Source of the DNA: a virus
DNA length: 31,501 bases
IMG/VR virus record: IMGVR_UViG_3300025276_000126
Location: 1 to 31,501 of that record
Direction: 5' to 3' (one strand)
Positions 23,404 through 27,779 of this stretch are shown piece by piece; position 1 is the stretch's first letter, and the number at the start of each line of letters is the position of its first letter. The notes under the pieces are model-generated. The model ran no database searches, was not told the DNA's origin, and saw nothing but the letters and a program-made list of their open reading frames with translations. The position numbers and the translations under genes were made by a program.

Positions 23404-23973
23404 ATGCCATCAATCAAGAAGAAGATCGAAAAAGAACATGGGCGAAAGCTCACGAACAGGCAGATGACTTTTGCACAGAAGATTGTCGAAGGCATCTATT
23501 CCAACACCGAGTGCGCCCGAAAGTCGGGATATTCGCACGATGTGGCGCCGAAACAGGCATCCATTCTGTTGAATGGTCGGGACTACCCTCATGTCTTGGA
23601 ATACATAACTGAGCTACGACAGGAACGAGAGCGCCGATACGGTGTGAGCACCATTGGTCAGCTTGAGAGGCTACATCAACTGAGCGCGGGAGCGGAAGAG
23701 GCTGGTCAGTTTTCGGCTGCTATCAACGCGGAGAAGATACGCTCTGCTCTTGGTGGTTTGACCATCGACAGGCGGGAGACAATCAACACCATCGATCAGC
23801 TTTCACGGGACGAGATCACCACCCGACTTGCTGCATTACAGAAGCAGTATCCCCAAGCCTTCCAGATCGAAGGGACATATAAGGATGTGACCAATGAGCA
23901 AGGGACCGGAGGCGAACTTCTGGACGCAGTTAAGGCAGAACCTGCCGACGAAGTGCTTCGCAACGCGGATTGA
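23404..23973 (+). CDS. terS: Terminase small subunit
   Basis: A 189-residue protein starting at ATG 23404 with GGAGA nearby; the TTG at 23380 precedes that site. The N-terminus is basic (MPSIKKKIEKEHGRKLTNRQ). An HTH-like segment follows: MTFAQKIVEGIYSNTECARK, then SGYSHDVAPKQASILLNG, the usual pac/cos-recognition domain. A long oligomerisation helix region follows (ELRQERERRYGVSTIGQLER) and a C-terminal acidic tail for contact with the large subunit. The layout fits the phage small terminase family. It overlaps the nuclease gene by 80 bases. The large terminase gene is not in the window. Confidence 0.8.
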   Translation: MPSIKKKIEKEHGRKLTNRQMTFAQKIVEGIYSNTECARKSGYSHDVAPKQASILLNGRDYPHVLEYITELRQERERRYGVSTIGQLERLHQLSAGAEEAGQFSAAINAEKIRSALGGLTIDRRETINTIDQLSRDEITTRLAALQKQYPQAFQIEGTYKDVTNEQGTGGELLDAVKAEPADEVLRNAD

Positions 23974-24313
23974 AAACAAGCATGGAGGGGGCGTTCCTGA
24001 TGTGCATTTAGTTTGGGATGGGTTGCCGTTTTGGTGTGAGCTAAAGGTAAGCAAGGGAAACTCAGCAAACATCTCTCCTCACCAGATCGCGTGGAACGCT
24101 GCATATTGGGCTCGTGGCGGCTCAAATTTCTTCTTGGTAAAGAGGTCCCTTCACCGTGACATACTTTTATTTGAGGGGGATCAGGGTGCCGTGTTGTCTG
24201 GTGCTGGCCTTTCTGGGGCCCAGGGAGCTCGGTTTGAGAATCCTAAGTCGCTGTTCGCGGCTCTTCGTCCTCGGCTTTTGGAGCGTTGTCCTGCGGCCCC
24301 ACGCGGCGTGTGA
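23894..24313 (+). CDS. PD-(D/E)XK nuclease, VRR-NUC/Holliday-resolvase-like
   Basis: A 139-residue protein. Conserved residues fit a PD-(D/E)XK core: HGGGVPDVHLVW (the PD, residue about 35), then FWCELKVSKG (ExK), and SPHQIAWNAAYWARGGSNFF with the Q-x3-W and RGG positions typical of VRR-NUC or Hjc-type phage nucleases. It probably cuts branched DNA before packaging or in recombination. ATG 23894 has AAGGA about eight bases upstream and lies inside the 3' end of the terminase gene. The final 45 residues are Gly/Ala/Pro/Arg-rich and end inside a direct-repeat region, so the tail may be non-essential or recently altered. Confidence 0.85.
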   Translation: MSKGPEANFWTQLRQNLPTKCFATRIENKHGGGVPDVHLVWDGLPFWCELKVSKGNSANISPHQIAWNAAYWARGGSNFFLVKRSLHRDILLFEGDQGAVLSGAGLSGAQGARFENPKSLFAALRPRLLERCPAAPRGV

Positions 24314-24333
24314 TGGTCCTGCGGCCCCACGCG
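24288..24333 (+). repeat. 18-bp direct repeats at the nuclease gene end
   Basis: GTCCTGCGGCCCCACGCG occurs at 24288-24305 and again at 24316-24333, 28 bases apart. The first copy codes for the nuclease C-terminus; the second is beyond its stop. This is a local tandem duplication. Confidence 0.9.
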
Positions 24334-24366
24334 CGCGAAGCCCGTCCGAGCGCAGCGAGGACCATC
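24312..24366 (+). other. 9-bp inverted repeat just after the nuclease stop
   Basis: GATGGTCCT (24312-24320) and AGGACCATC (24358-24366) pair perfectly around a 37-base GC-rich loop. It could slow or protect the 3' end of the terminase/nuclease mRNA. A T6 run follows only about 25 bases later, so it is not a standard terminator. From 24367 to 24471 I see no gene. Confidence 0.5.
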
Positions 24367-24427
24367 GAACATCTTGTGTCGAAGGCACTCAGTTTTTTGT
24401 GCGTTGTGACGCGCAATGCGATCATGC

Positions 24428-24440
24428 CCGAGGAACGAGG
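24428..24440 (+). repeat. 13-mer repeat copy 1
   Basis: CCGAGGAACGAGG, internally CGAGG-AA-CGAGG. The same 13-mer is at 26444-26456 and 26643-26655. All three are between genes. Confidence 0.85.
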
Positions 24441-24471
24441 AACAGCATGACGCTCCTTTATGATAGTAGTT

Positions 24472-24493
24472 AAAAGAGGGACCGAAGCCCCTC
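24472..24493 (-). terminator. UUCG-loop intrinsic terminator
   Basis: On the minus strand the stem GAGGGGC/GTCCCTC closes a UUCG tetraloop and is followed by TTTT. The sixth pair is a G-U that forms only on the minus strand, which fixes the direction. It lies 18 bases beyond the last leftward gene of the 26351-24511 run. Confidence 0.88.
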
Positions 24494-24510
24494 CCTTGTT
24501 GTTAGATGTC

Positions 24511-24741
24511 TTAGTAAATCCACTCGTCCGGATACTCTAGGATTCCTTGGACGGCCTCGGCATGTGCTGCCATTTCTGGATCTACCATGGCGCTTGAGCA
24601 TTTGAGATCCGTCTCCGACCAGGCATTGCAGCCTAGATTGCGGAACCGATTGGTCGCGTCTTTATAATTGTGGTCATCCATATCGTGCAGTTCATCCATA
24701 TCCCATGGTTCCCCGCAGTGTCGGCAGTAAATATCTGGCAT
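24511..24741 (-). CDS. Small zinc-finger-like phage protein
   Basis: A 76-residue acidic protein opening MPDIYCRHCGEPWDMDELHD, a CxxC site followed by EPWD-x-DEL, then NRFRNLGCNAWSETDLKCSS with two more Cys. Four Cys plus His residues could hold one zinc. The pattern CxxCGEPWDxxxLH recurs in small phage proteins of unknown role. It starts five bases before the stop of the upstream gene's frame ends (24746), giving close linkage. It is the last gene before the UUCG terminator. Confidence 0.65.
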   Translation of the reverse strand: MPDIYCRHCGEPWDMDELHDMDDHNYKDATNRFRNLGCNAWSETDLKCSSAMVDPEMAAHAEAVQGILEYPDEWIY

Positions 24742-24745
24742 TTGA

Positions 24746-25426
24746 TTAGTGCTCCACTATTGCGATTGATTTGCCTAGGCTCGAGCCCTTGCAAAGTTTG
24801 CAGGCTGTACACTGAACGCGCCGCCCTGCTTCCTTTGATGCGGGGCAAAGTGCTTCGTTTTTCTTGTCCAGGTCGCCCAGATCCGCGATTACTCGGAAGG
24901 TGCGCCGCCCTTCGGTCCAATGCGCAACCGCTTGCGTGTGGTTGTCTGCGCTTTGCATCGCAATATCGGGACGCCAGCCGGATTGATGTGAGTATGCTGT
25001 GAACGTGGTGGCTTCGGAAAGTAACGCTTCCCAAACGTGCGCGGGAACTGCAGCGGGGTCGCCGTAGGTTCCAACGCGCACGAAACGCCCGCGCCCTATG
25101 TCCGCCGGATCTGCGGGTTGATACACGCCTCGCTGGAATGCCTTCCAAACAATCAGTACGCCTTGGCCTAGGTTAACATAACAGCGCCGCCCTTTGGCTT
25201 GCTTGCGCTTTGGATCGTCGTTTACTTCCCCGCGCATGGTGCAGTCCCCGCAAATTGAGAAGTCTTCGCCCGTTTTGCTGGCCTCGAGTGGGTTGATATC
25301 CGACCGCAAGATATAAGTTTGCACAACTGCGCCGGTCTTAGTGTTACGATTTGAGAACGTCGCAATAACAACGATTGGCTTGCCATCCAATAGGCTTGGC
25401 CCGTTGTAGATGATTCCAGATTTCAT
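24746..25426 (-). CDS. Conserved phage/plasmid Cys-rich protein, unknown
   Basis: A 226-residue protein. It opens IIYNGPSLLDGKPIVVIATF, then NTKTGAVVQTYILRSDINPL, EASKTGEDFSICGDCTMRG and RRCYVNLGQGVLIVWKAFQR, and closes with CTACKLCKG. These blocks form a recognisable family found in many phages and plasmids (I recall it as DUF7227, but am not certain of the number). Cys pairs at both ends (CGDC...C and CTACKLC) suggest a metal centre. ATG 25426 has AGGAG nine bases upstream. No function is established; its recurrence on mobile DNA hints at replication or host interaction. Confidence 0.7.
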   Translation of the reverse strand: MKSGIIYNGPSLLDGKPIVVIATFSNRNTKTGAVVQTYILRSDINPLEASKTGEDFSICGDCTMRGEVNDDPKRKQAKGRRCYVNLGQGVLIVWKAFQRGVYQPADPADIGRGRFVRVGTYGDPAAVPAHVWEALLSEATTFTAYSHQSGWRPDIAMQSADNHTQAVAHWTEGRRTFRVIADLGDLDKKNEALCPASKEAGRRVQCTACKLCKGSSLGKSIAIVEH

Positions 25427-25452
25427 GATAGTAGTCTCCTAGTTAAGGTGGT

Positions 25453-25472
25453 GCGGGGACCGAAGCCCCCGC
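25453..25472 (-). other. UUCG-loop hairpin upstream of the Cys-rich gene
   Basis: GCGGGGGC/GTCCCCGC on the minus strand closes the same UUCG loop as the terminator at 24472-24493, with changed but still paired stem bases. No T-run follows, so it is more likely an attenuator, processing site or 5' stabiliser between the 78-residue and 226-residue genes. Confidence 0.65.
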
Positions 25473-25479
25473 TGGTTGG

Positions 25480-25716
25480 TTAGTCTACAGTGACTGTGAA
25501 GGTCTTCTCGTTGAGGATTGCATCTACTTTGTCGTCGATGTCGTATTCGTCCTCGACCATGGAGATGATGTCGGCACGATGATCCTCGATGTCGAACGCT
25601 GCTGCGCTTCGATACCCTGTCTGAATGTCGGCTAGCTTCATTTCGATCCGCTCGTCCACCTTGTCCTGAATGATGGCGAGGATAAGATCGGAAAGCTGGT
25701 TTGTAAGATTATCCAT
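25480..25716 (-). CDS. 78-residue acidic protein, unknown
   Basis: ATG 25716, with TAAGGAG upstream inside the preceding gene. The protein is acidic and helical (LILAIIQDKVDERIEMKLAD, DIISMVEDEYDIDDKVDAIL) and ends in a beta strand TFTVTVD. It overlaps the upstream 55-residue gene by 8 bases. Low pI and helices suggest a protein-binding or DNA-mimic peptide, but no family is recognised. Confidence 0.6.
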   Translation of the reverse strand: MDNLTNQLSDLILAIIQDKVDERIEMKLADIQTGYRSAAAFDIEDHRADIISMVEDEYDIDDKVDAILNEKTFTVTVD

Positions 25717-25876
25717 TGTTGGACTCCTTAGTTGAGTTGTGTTTGTCGCAAGCCAAGTTCCAAGCCATCATCGCCCCTGTGAGGATGTGAAATTGGTCTG
25801 ATTTGGGGTGTAAAAGGACCCACTGTAGCAGGTCCTCCCACGTTTCAGGTGTGTGAAACATATCCTGTTTTTGCAT
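25709..25876 (-). CDS. 55-residue protein, unknown
   Basis: A short frame whose ATG 25876 is one base after the stop of the 157-residue gene and whose TAA overlaps the next gene's start. It reads as a compact helical protein with many Trp, His and Met (FHTPETWEDLLQWVLLHPKS, FHILTGAMMAWNLACDKHN). The next gene's strong ribosome site lies inside it. The exact fit between neighbours supports translation, probably by reinitiation because its own ribosome site is poor. Confidence 0.6.
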   Translation of the reverse strand: MQKQDMFHTPETWEDLLQWVLLHPKSDQFHILTGAMMAWNLACDKHNSTKESNNG

Positions 25877-25877
25877 C

Positions 25878-26351
25878 CTACGACTGGTCCGTGATGTGAT
25901 AACCAGCTTGGTAGCGGAGCTTGATGGTCTGGCTGTTAATGCCCTCCAATTTATCCGCTTGCTCTGTGTAGTGAGCTTTCAACTCTTTGGTGTCGGATGT
26001 AATGGCCAGACCTCGCATCTCTGCTATGATGGTCTCGATTGCGCGTATGTTGTGCGCCCCTGCGGCGTCCTGCACTGTCGGCAGCTTGGCTACGTATTGG
26101 GTTGCCTCGGTGATCAACCCCTCTACTTCTTCGGTACTAAAGGGGGTGTCGTTACGAAGGCTGAACGATCTGTCCTCTCTTGCGCGGTATTCTGTTGAGT
26201 GATTGTGGGCAATATTGATATGAAGCCGACGATTGTAGGACCTGTGGCCGGGATCTTCGAGGCGGATGCTAACCTCCGCGTCTACATATCCCTTGTTAAG
26301 GATAGCTGCTTCAAGATTTACGATGGTTCTGTTTAAGGTAAAGATATCCAT
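25878..26351 (-). CDS. 157-residue protein, unknown
   Basis: The first gene of the leftward run, ATG 26351 with GGAGA six bases before. The N-terminus is mixed alpha/beta (LNRTIVNLEAAILNKGYVDA, EVSIRLEDPGHRSYNRRLHI). The second half is mostly helical (EEVEGLITEATQYVAKLPTV, IRAIETIIAEMRGLAI, ELKAHYTEQADKLEGINSQT). No Cys and no catalytic motif. Family not recognised. It is read away from the gene-free region that holds the putative RNA. Confidence 0.65.
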   Translation of the reverse strand: MDIFTLNRTIVNLEAAILNKGYVDAEVSIRLEDPGHRSYNRRLHINIAHNHSTEYRAREDRSFSLRNDTPFSTEEVEGLITEATQYVAKLPTVQDAAGAHNIRAIETIIAEMRGLAITSDTKELKAHYTEQADKLEGINSQTIKLRYQAGYHITDQS

Positions 26352-26443
26352 TGGATTCTCCGTATTGGTTAAGTTTCAACAAACACACAGGCATGAACCC
26401 CGTGCGTTGTCCAAGATACTTGCTGAAACACCAATCGCACTGA

Positions 26444-26456
26444 CCGAGGAACGAGG
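26444..26456 (+). repeat. 13-mer repeat copy 2
   Basis: CCGAGGAACGAGG, about 95 bases upstream of the first leftward gene's start. Confidence 0.85.
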
Positions 26457-26642
26457 GAGGGAATAGTCAAGGAAGCCTGACGTCCTCGTCAGGTTTGTCA
26501 GGCAACGCCGGTTTTCGTTGTGACGTTTTTGGTTCTGGATGCAACGTCATCTGGTCCTGGTTTTCTACTTTAGTGTGTGTGGCATTCAAGATGACGTAGC
26601 GTACAGGTTCTAAAATGTTACGGCGAAAAGACCTTCCGACCC

Positions 26643-26655
26643 CCGAGGAACGAGG
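26643..26655 (+). repeat. 13-mer repeat copy 3, within a CCCCC/GGGGG hairpin
   Basis: CCGAGGAACGAGG, here framed so that CCCCC (26640-26644) and GGGGG (26654-26658) can pair. It ends three bases before TTGACA at 26659. Confidence 0.85.
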
Positions 26656-26658
26656 GGG

Positions 26659-27364
26659 TTGACAATGCATTGGTTCTTCTAGCTACCCAGAGGGACAATG
26701 CCCACGGGGGATCATGTGTGTGTGTGTGTAGTGTGCCACAGCGCACCTAGCAGGCTGGCAAGGTGACGAGTGTTGCCGACAAGGAATCACTAAGTAATGG
26801 ACGAGCTTTTCCCCTTAGAAAAGTCGGGAATGGATTAGTGATTCCCGTGGTCACGCATAAGCTTGGCATCCGCAGACCCTGATAGAGCGCATAACGGAAC
26901 GTAGCATTGCATGGGGGTTTGATAGCGCCCTAGGCGCGTCCCCCATGCAGCGGTCTGTTATGTGTTCGCCCAATCCAACGGGGCGACGACCGTTGGCCGA
27001 TTGTCAGTTCGGAGACTGACACGGGCCGAAGGACCGTATGCGTCAGCGGTACTCACCCGAAGGGCCAAGACCTGAAGGGGCTTGGTTCATGAGTGACGCG
27101 CCCGGACGCCCGAACTAAGTAGCGGCATAACATATCGCATCTGTTCCCACCAAAAAACAAAAGGTCTAAACCAAAACTTTTCTGGAACTTGCAGCACCCC
27201 CGGGGGTATAGAAACGAGCTTACCCAGAGCACAGGTCCTAGAAACAATGACCACTGTGCTACACACATGCGTTAGGGGTTACTGGGGCGAATGCCTATCG
27301 ATATTGTGCCAGGGGCCGACCCCCATCACCCCCTTATTTGCGGGCCGGTAGATCTCTGCGCCCC
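26659..27364 (+). ncRNA. Candidate large structured non-coding RNA (about 0.7 kb)
   Basis: No protein frame is credible here, yet helices are packed end to end. Main ones: 26731-26736/26741-26746; 26757-26761/26773-26777; 26783-26793/26835-26845 (11 bp, perfect); 26888-26895/26957-26964; 26909-26917/26940-26948 (9 bp) with inner 26925-26929/26933-26937; an H-type pseudoknot at 26967-26996; 27002-27008/27015-27021; 27022-27036; a branched domain 27040-27099; 27228-27237/27249-27260; 27269-27273/27290-27294. Four helices contain G-U pairs that would be A-C mismatches on the other strand, so a plus-strand transcript is indicated. TTGACA at 26659 may be its -35. Size and phage setting recall giant ornate RNAs such as GOLLD or ROOL, but no identity can be claimed. 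Ends are approximate. Confidence 0.6.
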
Positions 27365-27372
27365 CTATAATG

Positions 27373-27401
27373 TTGGTGTTATAGATTCATTCGTATATAA
27401 T
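27373..27401 (+). promoter_or_regulatory. Promoter upstream of the HNH-like gene
   Basis: TTGGTG (27373-27378), 17-base spacer and a perfect TATAAT (27396-27401), 30 bases before ATG 27431. A second TATAAT at 27366-27371 and the inverted repeat CTATAA/TTATAG (27365-27370, 27379-27384) overlap the -35 area and could be an operator. Confidence 0.6.
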
Positions 27402-27430
27402 ACTGTTTGAGAACAGAAGGAGAACGGACC

Positions 27431-27685
27431 ATGGCCCGAGATTATAGATCTGAGTATGACAATTATCATTCCAAGGCGAAGCAGAAGAAGAACCGTGCAT
27501 CGCGGAACGCGGCTCGTCGTTCGATGGAGCGTTCTGGTCGTGTTAAGAAGGGTGATGGGAAGGACGTCACTCATCGGAACGGGGATCCGCGGGATAATTC
27601 TGCGAAGAACCTTGGGGTGCTTTCTTCTGGCAGGAACCGGAGTTTTGCTCGTAACGGGAAGGCTGGCAAGGTTCAGGTTCATTAG
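27431..27685 (+). CDS. Small basic HNH-like protein
   Basis: An 84-residue, strongly basic protein. ATG 27431 has AAGGAG nine bases upstream; a TTG at 27407 precedes that site. The N-terminus (MARDYRSEYDNYHSKAKQKK) and the Arg-rich helix (NRASRNAARRSMERSGRVKK) are followed by GDGKDVTHRNGDPRDNSAKN, then LGVLSSGRNRS. The latter block matches the HNH pattern (DH-x-NG-x-x-x-DN-x-x-NL-x-x-x-x-x-x-NR), but the usual D before the first His is Thr. It is therefore a minimal, possibly degenerate HNH nuclease or a DNA-binding relative. Phages often carry such genes near packaging genes. It lies right after the putative structured RNA. Confidence 0.7.
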   Translation: MARDYRSEYDNYHSKAKQKKNRASRNAARRSMERSGRVKKGDGKDVTHRNGDPRDNSAKNLGVLSSGRNRSFARNGKAGKVQVH

Positions 27686-27706
27686 GGGACCCTATGGTTT
27701 AAAATT

Positions 27707-27775
27707 ATGCGCACTTTATTTTCATTTGGGTTTGGAGTACTGTGTGCTTGCTGGATTATTTTTATAGGGGATTGA
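27707..27775 (+). CDS. 22-residue single-helix membrane peptide
   Basis: A tiny frame in the 94-base gap between the HNH-like and giant genes. After Met-Arg-Thr it is almost wholly hydrophobic (LFSFGFGVLCACWIIFIGD), one membrane span with two Cys. No strong ribosome site precedes it. The giant gene starts four bases after its stop. It could be a small holin-like or leader peptide, but it may also be chance. Confidence 0.35.
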   Translation: MRTLFSFGFGVLCACWIIFIGD

Positions 27776-27779
27776 TTTA

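Larger units (their letters stand above)
26352..26658. other. Gene-free spacer with TGACG-type palindromes
   Basis: No credible gene. It holds a 7-bp palindrome CCTGACG/CGTCAGG (26476-26493), a 9-bp inverted repeat ACGTCATCT/AGATGACGT (26544-26552 and 26589-26597) and another TGACGT near 26521, giving five TGACG or CGTCA cores in 120 bases. Two 13-mer repeats (26444, 26643) also lie here. It is probably a control region for the leftward run and the downstream RNA. Confidence 0.55.

Noticed and set aside
24243-24425. Leftward frames beside the nuclease gene end
   Set aside because: They are antisense to the nuclease and to duplicated GC-rich DNA; Arg/Ala-rich content is typical of antisense GC-rich sequence.
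26467-26670. 67-residue leftward frame in the spacer before the RNA
   Set aside because: It is built over palindromes and a 13-mer repeat, lacks a good ribosome site and has low-complexity composition. A 27-residue inner frame with a weak site cannot be excluded.
26659-27364. Naming the structured region as GOLLD, ROOL or another known RNA
   Set aside because: Only size and context match; I cannot test the conserved core by eye, so no family name is given.
26659-27430. tRNA genes in the gene-free region
   Set aside because: No cloverleaf with a T-loop and 3' acceptor was found; TTCGCCCAATCC at about 26966 belongs to the pseudoknot.
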